Of a stretch of 64,000 bases of DNA, positions 37,201 to 49,200 are shown piece after piece. Source of the DNA: Sipunculus nudus (lineage: Eukaryota; Annelida; Sipuncula; Golfingiida; Sipunculidae). The stretch's first letter is position 1, and each line of letters begins with the position of its first letter. The stretch lies in NCBI GenBank assembly GCA_026874595.1, contig CM049315.1, positions 60,574,889 to 60,638,888 on the forward strand. The letters run 5' to 3'. Both the position numbers and the translations under genes were made by a program. The notes beneath the pieces were generated by a model. That model worked only from the letters and a program-made list of their open reading frames with translations, made no database searches and was not told the origin of the DNA.

Positions 37201-40200
37201 ATTACTGAAAGTCCTGACAGCAACAAATACAGTTAATTCCAGTAGATTCTGATTTTACTGAAAGTTCTGACAGCAACAAATACAGTTAATTCCAGTAGAT
37301 TCTGATATTATTGGAAGTTCTGACAGCAACAAATACAATTAGCATTTGTTACAGATATGATTATCAAACACTGATATAAATATCAGTGAGATATAAACTG
37401 CACACACTCTACATAATTGGAAAATGATTTGTCTGGTTTACATGTAGGGGTACATGTAGATCTGTTAATCTGTTAAATGTTATCTCACCCTGAGCACCAG
37501 CAGGTTTCAGCCATCGGTGTAGGGAAGGTATGATGGTCGGGGTTACTCTTTTCTCAGAATCTGGACTGTCAGGAACCTGGAATGGTCAATGCGATACCAA
37601 CTGAGTTTTAAAAATTTGCATACAACTCTGTGGTAGTCTCCCACCACATTAGCAATGAAATGTAAGTATTTTATCTGAGCACTTGAAACAAACCTATGGG
37701 AGTTAATAGGAATTTAAACCAAACATATAGGGAAAATACATGGTTTTCACTTCGTTATCATGATTTTCACAATAACTTAACATGGCCATCTTTACTCCAT
37801 GCAGCTGCTCAGGGTCTGTTCAGTGGATTTAGATTACTGCACTTGTATGACTTCATCAATTACAAGCACTGATCTGCAAAAGAGCTGAGTGTTTTGAATA
37901 ATGATCACTGGTCTATTATCTATTATATAACAATAATTCTACAGAATAAATTGTTAAATTAAAACATGATTTTGTATGAAAAAAATATGAAAATATAGAA
38001 GATTATAGTCTTAATGCTGAAACATAAAAACAAATATAGGAGACTTTTTCATAAGAAAATATGAGAACATACAGGAAATATCAGTGGAAGCCTGTATATA
38101 TCAGAATTAAAACTGGCAAAACTTTGTTTCTGTTTAAAATTGACAAACATATAAAAAATTATGAAACCAGTAAAAATCTTTTGGTATAGGGCTATGTTGA
38201 TTTAAATTAAACCAAATACCCTAAAGAATAAATCCTATATATATCAAATAAATGTGTTTCTTGCACAATTGGGATTTCTGGTAAAAAGAGCTGCATCTAC
38301 CACCAGACTTTGCTGATTAAGATCTCACCTCATGGTCAGCAAAGTCTGCTTCCATCTGCCTGCCCTCCTGCAGACCCCTCAGGATCTCCTGCTGCTCTGT
38401 GGGAGGAAATCAAACCTGCACAGGTGTTACAGAATCTAGCACAACATGACAATATCACACCTATATAAGTGTAACAGAATCTGGCACAACATGACAATAT
38501 CACACCTATACAGGTGAAACATAATCTGGCACAACATGACATCACACCTATACAGGTGAAACAGAATCTGGCACAACATGACAATATCAAACCAATACAG
38601 GTGAAACATAATCTGGCACAACATGACATCACACCTATACAGGTGAAACAGAATCTGGCACAATATGACAATATCAAACCAATACAGGTGAAACATAATC
38701 TGGCACAACATGACATCACACCTATACAGGTGTAACAGAATCTGGCACAACATGACAATATCTCACCTGTACAGGGGTAACAGAATCTGGCACAACATGA
38801 CAATATCACACCTGTACAGGGGTAACAGAATCTGGCACAACATGACAATATCTCACCTGTACAGGGGTAACAGAATCTGGCACAACATGACAATATCCCA
38901 CCTGTACAGGGGTAACAGAATCTGGCACAACATGACAATATCACACCTGTACAGGGGTAACAGAATCTGGCACAATATGATAATATCACACCTGTACAGG
39001 GGTAACAGAATCTGGCACAACATGACAATATCACACCTGTACAGGGGTAACAGAATCTGGCACAACATGACAATATCTCACCTGTACAGGGGTAACAGAA
39101 TCTGGCACAACATGACAATATCACACCTGTACAGGGGTAACAGAATCTGGCACAACATGACAATATCAAACCAAAACAGATGTAACAGAATCTGGCACAA
39201 CATGACAATATCACACCTGTACAGGGGTAACAGAATCTGGCACAACATGACAATATCAAACCAAAACAGATGTAACAGAATGTGGCACAACATGACAATA
39301 TCACACCTAGACAGGTGTAGAAAAGAATCTGGCACAACATGAAGGAATCAAACCTATACAGGTGTTACAGAATCTGGCACAACATGACAATATCACACAA
39401 ATACAGGTGTGACAGAATCTGGCATAACATGACAATATCACACCTATACAGGTGTTACAGAATCTGGTACAATATGACAATATCACACTTATACAGGTGT
39501 TACAGAATCTGGCATAACATGACAATATCACACTTATACAGGTGTCACAGAATCTGTCATGCAAAGTGTCATGCAAGTCAGGTTGCACGCCACTTTTCAA
39601 ATAAGGCAAAGATCTTATTTCTTCATAGCATAGTAACTCCACATTCCTGGATTCGTAGCAAACAAAAAATTCAAGTTTGACATTCTGAGATAGAGCAAAT
39701 GCGATGCATGACAAAAAAAGTGCGTGACCTTGGACCTGGAGGCATGGAATGTAGAACGAATCAGTTATAGCCCAGTGAAAAGTAATGCAATCTGTGAGGT
39801 TTGCTTGGCATGTGTCAATTATGGCACCACTCATCTGACGGCTAACGTGCCATGATGACCCATGCCCTGCAAACCTCACAGCTTGCATTACATTTCACTA
39901 GGCTATAACCAATACACTTCTAATGAACCATCTTAGTTAGGCAAGGTTGAAAGGCCGAGTTACATTTTTGTTATGTTTGGTGTGAAAAAATTATTTTGGC
40001 ATAAATATATACCGGTACTATATCTTCAGTATCTGTTGTTATTTTTGTAGCAAATATGGTGTACTTTCAGGAAATAACAAAAGAAATTAAAATTTGGTCA
40101 TCAACATTTTTTTTGGCAAACATGATGGAAAAACAAATGTTATTTGAGTGAAAGAAAACAATGAAGCCAGTGGTCTGTCGTCAGATTCAGAAGCTGAACA

Positions 40201-43200
40201 TTCCTAGGAAATCTGGCTCCTGGTGAAATGGTAAGGATGAAATTTGTCAAGCTTTGGGAGTGTCCAGTTCTGAGGTGCCTTCCCAAGTTCTAAACTTCAA
40301 AATTATGTATTTAAGATCTAAAGGGCATGATGCTGTGGTTGTTACAAGGTAATAAAAGGACAGATATAGCTGTGTCCTTGACATATTAGTTGACAGTAAA
40401 ATTGATGATTCCAGGGTAGTTAACAGTGCAAAATAAATTTGTAACATCACCTTGCTGAAGCTGACCTGAGACTCTGATATATGAAGTAGCCCACATTAAC
40501 TTTAGGCAAAGATAAAGTACAATTTTACTTCAGTAAATTAATGGTAAACCTACATTTGATAATTATTTCTGATTCTGGTATCATGTTAATGAAAGGCGTG
40601 TAGTATGGAAACAGTAGATGTTTTTGCATTTTTAACTTCATTTTCATATTTCTTACAAATCTTACAAATGCAAATATTTATACCTATAGTGCAGTTTATA
40701 CAAAATGCAATAACTTCCCTAAGACACTTGACAAATTGTTAGGTTGATTATAAAATAATTGAATTAAAAGATATATAAAGATATATTAAGAACATCACAG
40801 TCATCTTCAATGCAACAAATGAACTTTTAGCATTAATGTCACAAAAATGTAACTCGGACCTAAAACCTTGTCATACATAGACCTATTTCAGCTTTATAAT
40901 ATACATGGGTATATTATTCAAAAGTTTTACACAATCAATTAGTTCCATTGTATTAATGAGATCTGTCACATTTTTTACACCACCATTGAAGAGATTAGTT
41001 AAGTAAGTCTAGCTGAAGAAGCAGATTGCATGAAAAAATGGCAGAAAATCCGTTTGGTGCTAGTAATACCACCAAGTTCAATTTGGCAGAAAATCAGCTT
41101 TATAGTGCTAGTAATACCACCAAGTTCAAATTGGCAGAAAATCAGTTTGGTGCTTGTAATACCACCAAGTTCAAAATGGTAGAAAACCAGTTTGGTGCTA
41201 GTAATACCACCAAGTTCAGATTGGCAGAAAATCAGCTAAGTGCTAGTAATACCACCAAGTTCAAATTGACAGAAAATCAGTTTGGTGCTTGTAATACCAC
41301 CAAGTTCAAAATGGTAGAAAACCAGTTTGGTGCTAGTAATACCACCAAGTTCAGATTGGCAGAAAATCAGCTTAGTGCTAGTAATACCACCAAGTTCAAA
41401 TTGGCAGAAAATCAGTTTGGTGCTTGTAATACCACCAAGTTCAAAATGGTAGAAAACCAGTTTGGTGCTAGTAATACCACCAAGTTCAGATTGGCAGAAA
41501 ATCAGCTTAGTGCTAGTAATACCACCAAGTTCAAATTGGCAGAAAATCAGTTTGGTGCTTGTAATAAAGTATACCACTAAGTTCAAATTGGCAGAAAATT
41601 AGTTTGATGCTAGTAATACCACCAAGTTCAAATTGGCAGAAAACCAGTTTGGTGCTAGTAATACCACCAAGTTCAAATTGGCAGAAAATCAGTTTAGTGC
41701 TAGTAATACCACCTAGTTCAAAATGACTAGATCATTATGCTTCTTCAAAATAATTGCTAAATCAAATGTCTTCCATCTGTACAAAGTGTTTTTTTTTAAA
41801 TTTTTATTTAAGTTTAAAGGTTAAAATTGGTGCTTGTACTGATTTTTCTATCATTTTGATCTTGGTGGATTTACTAGCACCAAACTGATTTTTCTATCAT
41901 TTTGAACTTGGTTGATTTACTAGCACCAAACTGATTTTCTACCATTTTGAATTGGTAGTTTTACTAGCACCAAACTGATTTTTCTATCATTTTGATCTTG
42001 GTGGATTTACTAGCACCAAACTGATTATCTATCATTTTTAAACTTGGTGGTTTTACAAGCACCAAACTGATTTTTTACCATTTTGAACTAGGTGGTTTTA
42101 CAAGCACCAAACTGATTTTCTACCATTTTGAACTTGGTTAGTTTAACAAGCACCAAACTGATTTTCTACCATTTTGAACTTGGTGGTTTTACTAGCACCA
42201 AGCTTCCTTTCTGCCATTTTGAACTTGGTGGTTTTACTAGCACCAAAATGTTTTTTTTGCCATTTTGAACTTGGGCATTTTAATTATTTTTTCAGTAATT
42301 TTTCATATCCTACAGTGTAATTAAAAATTAGATTAATAATCTCAGGAAAAAAATTTGTGAATCCATTACAGGACAGCGTAATATGAAACATAAAATATTT
42401 AATATGCAGAAATGTATAAACTATATTAAGAAAATAATTTCTTAGGTGTCATTTTTTAATGTAAAAATTTCCAATCAGTCTAAAAAACAATTTTGGAAGG
42501 ACCTGTTTATGATATTATCACAGAATTTAACCAAAACCAACTTTCTACTATTCTTTTACATACTGAAATCAGAAATAAACAGATTATTTATTTCAAGCAG
42601 TCCCTTTCACTCTGGACCAGTCAAACTTAAACTGACTTGCACATATATACACACATGACTGTCATGCGAAAAGATTTAGACTGAGGCACACAATGGGTGT
42701 TGAAGAGAAATATGTGATGTCAAATTTTGGGTTCCAAATGGACATGTCTGTACAGTCTCTTCAGTGTTTTATGACTGGTTTCAAGAGCCACTGAACTGCG
42801 ATGAGAACGTTTGGTTTTAGTCATACGACTCCACCTGACCTGGCCTTACCATCATCGTGCATGATCCTTAGTACAGCCTCGGTGCCCTGTCTCTCAATGG
42901 GATCTTTAATTGCTTCCAAACCCTGCCAATCACAATATTTAATAAATCTATTATAAAAGGCATGTTGTCAATAATTGCAAATGTGGCTAAAACAGCCATG
43001 TAACATGCAAGGACAAATCTCTGGCCTGACTTGGGATTACTATACATTCATGACAGCTGGCTATATCCATCCGAAGATGTTTTCTTGTCAGGCAACTTCA
43101 TTAATTATTGTATGTATACCAATCAGTTTCATAATGGACAGGGTGGGGATACAGAAATAAAACAATAAAACATGTCAATAACCATATTGATAATAAGCCA

Positions 43201-46200
43201 CTCATAAGTTGCTGGTGAGATCAGGGGCCCCGGGCCTGATGGCGTGCCCTTGACACTAAATAGCTTCTTTGTGTCCATTTCATTTGGCACTGTAGCAACA
43301 GAAAGCAGGTACTTGTGTATATGGTGAACTAAACTGAGAAACATGGGTGTCAATACTGGGAGGGATGGGGGTATATAAATCTCCCCCCCCCCCTTTTTTT
43401 AGCAAGGGGGATAATCAATGTTATCATCCCCCACCCCCCCGGTATTGAAAGAATAATATTTATATATAGGAAATTAAGTATATTAAAAATAAGAAAAATA
43501 GACTTTGGTTCCATTTATGAGTTAACTTTGAAATATTGAACAACTTATCCTGGTTTAAAATTAACATATACTGGAAACATAAAACCTTTTTTTTAAACAT
43601 CAACTAATACTTGAAATGTGTCACACAGACAATAAAAGGTTTATATATATATATATATATAACAATGAAGAAAACCAAAACTGTAAATTCACTACAGACT
43701 GTTTCGCGGGATGTGACCCGATCCTCAGGAGAATGTTGTTAGAATCTACTACATATAGATTAAAACATATATTTATATAAATGTATGTGTGTGATATTGT
43801 GTATTTGTGTGTTTTTAAAAAAGTTGTCTAAACTTGGATAAAATGCTTGCACGTCAACCCCCCCTACCCTTGAAGATGCACTGATGCCACTGATGAGGGA
43901 GATGTTTATCCTGCAACAGTATGACTTCACTATATGAGTATATGGACAGCGTGATATTAACAGCTGACTTTTCCCAGCGCAACTCTCATATGCCCAGCTG
44001 GATCTTAAGTTATCTTCAATTTGCCATTTTCTTTCTTGAAGACATGAAATCATACTGATAAGACCTGTTTATCTAAAATTGTCTGTGTGTATATTTTTAA
44101 TGTCAAATATTAAAGAGAAATATAATAATAAACAAACAAGTGTAATTGTATAACATGTAATAAGTATCATGGGAACCACATTTGATATTTGTAGCTGCAA
44201 TCACTGTTTTTAGTGCAATAAAAAATGCCGGGCAAGTAAATGCTAGATGTTTAGAAAAAGAAGTTTTTTTAAGAGCAGCAATATGGAGATAAATTCATTC
44301 TGTATCAGGTTCATTCTGCCTGGAAAGTTCCATTTATCCTCTATTTATATATCAGGATGATGTCACAAAGCAACAAATACACATGGCCATATACGAGGAC
44401 TGTTTAGCTCACACGGCCACAGCAATAAGACAATAAAAAAACAGCCTTAGTTACCTCTGGTCTGCTGTAAGCCATGACAGCAGCTGTGCTTGGTCTCCCC
44501 ACATACTTGGATCGTAGATGTGCTCGCTTCTGCTGGAGGTGTGCTGGTAAACTGGAATCAACTGCAACAAGAACACAACCACAGTCAATCAGTAAGTAAG
44601 ATCTAAAGATAAACAACAGACCCCTACTTACCAGCTGCTCATTGAGGTCCCTGCAGCAATTCAGTTCTAGGAGGGTTGGTATGGTAAGAATAGTCTACAA
44701 CAGGGTTGGGCGGGTAATAACCAGGCAGATAAACCCGGGCGGGTTATACCCCTTATTACCAGGGCGGGCAATAAGACATAAAACCCACATGGGGGTTTTA
44801 ATGGGCAATATGATTTGAGCTTTTCTAGAAGCATTTTTTTCAATCTCAGAATCACTGCATAAAAAGCATATAATCAAATAAAGAGGAATAACTACATCGA
44901 TTGCCCATGAAATAAGTTTAATACCATAGTTTAATCATAGAAATTGATGAAGAAGCACGCAAGCAAGAAATTGTGTCATGCACCTATGCTGTTATGATAC
45001 ATCATGCATAATGTTCAAACTGTTTAATACAAACTGCTACCAGTCCACTTCAGAATGTCCAAAAATAGCATGATAGCAGGTCACAAGCCTTGCAGCAGGT
45101 TTTACTATAGGTCGATTGCAAATCTTGTTTTGTATGTAGCCATAGTTAGAGAATACACATTCTACATCAGCAGAACTGGTTGGCATACAGAGAAGATTAG
45201 ATGCGTATGACACTAGCACAGAGGTGTCACTGTGGTTTCCCCTGTGTGGTATCCTATACATGCACTGCCAATCCGTTGACACTTGGCAGCCAGTAACCAT
45301 CTTGTGTCAACAAAAACAGCCAGTTTTTGTACACCCAATAAGTAATCCATCCACTTTCAATCTTTCATTCATACAAAGGAAATTATTTCAAAATCATTAA
45401 ATAATACAAATGATAGATTCAGATAGAAATATGATTGAAAAATTTGGAGTTACAAAGTACGGTAGGTTTATACTCCATCTTAAGGACTCCTGTTTTTTTT
45501 AATTATCATTATAACTGCTATATATCACCAATATCAGTTAGCTATTATATATATTTATATAGTTATATATAATTTAAAGCAAAGAATCATACTGATCACA
45601 GTATTTCCCAAGCTGGTACACGAAATTTTGAGTTCAGTCAGTTGCCATTTGAGACTACATTGCCCATAAAACCCGTAAAACCCATAAAACCCGGGTTTAC
45701 CCAGTAAAACCCACTGGGCTGGGTTTAATGCTTAAAACCCGGGTTTTGCCCAACCCTGGTCTACAAGAAGTCATCTGAGAGGGAATCAATTTATCTCTGA
45801 GATCATCACAGCATACCCATGAAGTGCTTACTGCAGTTTATCCTTTTTGTGGTAAGATACATCTGTGATATAAATATAATTTGATTGTCTATGATTACCG
45901 ATTACACACATATTCAAATGAAGTGAAAAATAGGTAAGGTCATATATTCCAATCCATGAATTGAACATAGATAATATCCTTCAGATGAACAGCTCTGACC
46001 ACTTTATTTTTAGTGTTTACTGTGACATCATGTTTAATGTGTGCTGTGACATTATGTTTTAGTGTGTACTGTGACATAATGTTTTAGTGTGTACTGTGAT
46101 ATCATGTTATAATATATACTGTGATATCATGTTATAGTGTGTACTGTGACATCATGTTTTAGTGTGTACTGTGATATCATGTTATAGTGTGTACTGTGAC

Positions 46201-49200
46201 ATCATGTTTTAGTGTGTACTGTTACCAAGACAAATTGCTCAAGGGAAAATACTGGGCCAATCTGGGAGTCGAACCCATGCTGGTGGTGCACAAGTCCAGC
46301 GTACCAACTGCTTCGCTAGAAAAGCAAGCTTCACTAGCGAGACAGTTCAGTCCGCTTTTATGTCACCCCATTACACACCCCCTCTTAAGAACCTTCTGCT
46401 ATCAGAACAAAACTAATTATCCCAGGAGTCACACTTTGGTGAGCTTATTCCCTGGGCCAGAAAGTTTTACCGTCACGTTGGATGAGCCCCCAGTTAGTTA
46501 CAAGACAAATTGCTCAGGGGAAATACTGGGCTGATCCGGAAGTCGAACCCATGTCCGTGGCTCACAAGTCCAACGTACCAACCCCTTTGCTAGAAAAGCA
46601 AGTTTCACTAGCGAGACAGTTTGTTTATCTCACCCAATAACAGTACTGTGACATGTTTGAGTGTATATTGTGACATCATGTTTTAGTGTGTACTGTGACA
46701 TCATGTTTTAGTGTGTACTGTAACAGTATGTTTTAGTGTATACTGTGACATCATGTTTTAGTGTGCATTGTTAAATCATGTTTTAGTGTGTACTGTGACA
46801 TCATGTTTTAGTGTGTATTGTGATGTCATGTTTTAGTGTGTACTGTGACATCATGTTTTAGTGTGTATTGTGATGTCATGTTTTAGTGTGTACTGTTACA
46901 TCATGTTTAGTGTGTACTGACACATCATGTTTTAGTGTGTACTGTGACATCATATTTTAGTGTGTACTGTCACATCATGTTTTAGTACTGCGACATCATG
47001 TTTAAGTGTGTACTGTGACATCCTGTTTAGTGTGTACTGTCACATCATGTTTTGGGGTGTACTGTGACATCATATTTTATTGTGTACTGTTACATTATGT
47101 TTAGTGTGTACTGTGACATGTTTTAGTGTATACTGTGACATCCTGTTTTGTGTGTACTGTGACATCATGTTTTAGTGTGTATTATGATGTCATGTTTTAG
47201 TGTGTACTGACACATCATGTTTTGGGGTGTACTGTGACATCATATTTTATTGTGTACTGTTACATTATGTTTAGTGTGTACTGTGACATGTTTTAGTGTA
47301 TACTGTGACATCTTGTTTTGTGTGTACTGTGACATCATGTTTTAGTGTGTATTATGATGTCATGTTTTAGTGTGTACTGACACATCATGTTTTAGGGTGT
47401 ACTGTGACATCATATTTTAGTGTGTACTGTTACATCATGTTTAGTGTAGTGGTATACATGCTTTCGCAAAACTGACTCAAACAAGGACCAGGACGTTTGG
47501 TTTATACTGGTTTATTCTTGGGTTGATTAACCTGGTTAACCGTCAACCGTTAACCGTCAACTACAAAGACAGGAATGCAGACCTTACCACTTGGTAGCAC
47601 AATATGCTGATACACATATTATTGTCAGCCATGTTTAATATATCACACAAGGTTATGTTCATGCAAACAGACTAACGGATAGACAAAAGAAACATTCATC
47701 ATAATGAGAGTTACATGGTGATTTCTTAGTAAAATTAACCAGCACATGTTATCTCTGACATAAAACACAAAGTGTCTGAGTAGTACTCAATATGACGAAT
47801 AACGATAATAAGATTAATAGTGAAATATTCTAATATGGACTGAATTACTGTCATCATTAAATGGCATCAGATAACTGCCTTCGACTGGTACAAAAGAAGA
47901 GATCATGTACAAAATTAACTCTCCGGTTGAGTAATGAAGGCGTTTTGTCACCTCTACATAACGAGTTTTACAGACATTCATCTTATTGCATGCTACATGC
48001 AAGTACAAAACATGTGCTACTGAACATGCGATCTTAACCATTTAACAGGATTAAAATAAAATGAAAACTAACCGACTCTGGGCCATCAAGCATGTTTCTC
48101 AACATCTAAGGGTTCATGTTCGGTGCAATATGACTTTACGTTCTTCTCGATCGTAGTTCTAAATACAGTAAATCACAATCTTCGAGATGAACTTCTAAAT
48201 TCATACCATCGGACATGAAAACCATACATGATCGTTCCTAACTTAAAGACGTGCCTCGTATCACTACGCGGTATCGAGTAAAAGTAGAATATCAGCCTTA
48301 TAACCCGTAGCTCAATAAGTTAGAGTTCACAAAATGTTATATATAACAAAATGAGACGTACAATATAAAAATAAAACTTTGGAATCTACAAACAGCTAAA
48401 TCCTGGAACTACTTTTTTGTATCGTGTATGTATAACTGTAAACACGCATGGTCACTCATGGCTTAAAAACGGTAAAATATGCATGACACTCGTACAATAC
48501 ATGAAAACAAAATAGGATCAGCTGATGACAGCTACATTTAGTGTGTACTGTGACATCATATTTTAGTGTGTACTGTTACATCATGTTTAGTGTGTACTGT
48601 GACATCATGTTGTAGTGTGTATTGTTACATCATGTTTAGTGTGTACTGGGACATCATGTTGTAGTGTGTACTGTTACATCATGTTTAGTGTGTACTGGGA
48701 CATCATGTTTAGTATGTACTGGGACATCATGTTTAGTGTGTACTGGGACATCATGTTTAGTATGTACTGGGACATCATGTTTAGTGTGTACTGGGACATC
48801 ATGTTTAGTGTGTACTGGGACATCATGTTTAGTATGTACTGTTACATCATGTTTAGTATGTACTGTTACATCATGTTTAGTGTGTACTGTTACATCATGT
48901 TTAGTGTGTACTGGGACATCATGTTTAGTGTGTACTGGGACATCATGTTTAGTGTGTACTGGGACATCATGTTTAGTATGTACTGGGACATCATGTTTAG
49001 TGTGTACTGGGACATCATGTTTAGTATGTACTGGGACATCATGTTTAGTGTGTACGGGGACATCATGTTTAGTATGTACTGGGACATCATGTTTAGTGTG
49101 TACTGGGACATCATGTTTAGTATGTACTGGGACATCATGTTTAGTGTGTACTGGGACATCATGTTTAGTGTGTACTGTTACATCATGTTTAGTATGTACT

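Noticed and set aside
38336-39340. 334-codon Cys-rich frame on the minus strand
   Set aside because: Composed of the 45-bp array read through exon 5; the exon 5 acceptor and reading frame show that only the last 68 bases are coding.
38405-39560. CRISPR-like regular repeat
   Set aside because: Units are contiguous without unique spacers and the genome is eukaryotic.
41026-41586. Repeat protein with 15-residue period
   Set aside because: Intronic 45-bp array; the same unit appears in the opposite orientation 100 bases later, which is not expected of coding DNA.
43870-43930. Possible hammerhead ribozyme core (ctgatgag)
   Set aside because: No matching GAAA and no flanking stems at the required spacing.
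45037-45300. Host gene within intron 2
   Set aside because: The frame carries the hAT dimerisation motif and lies inside an element with 8-bp target duplications.
46220-46360. Intact tRNA gene
   Set aside because: A and B boxes are present but a full cloverleaf is not, and a second diverged copy lies beside it; it fits a SINE.
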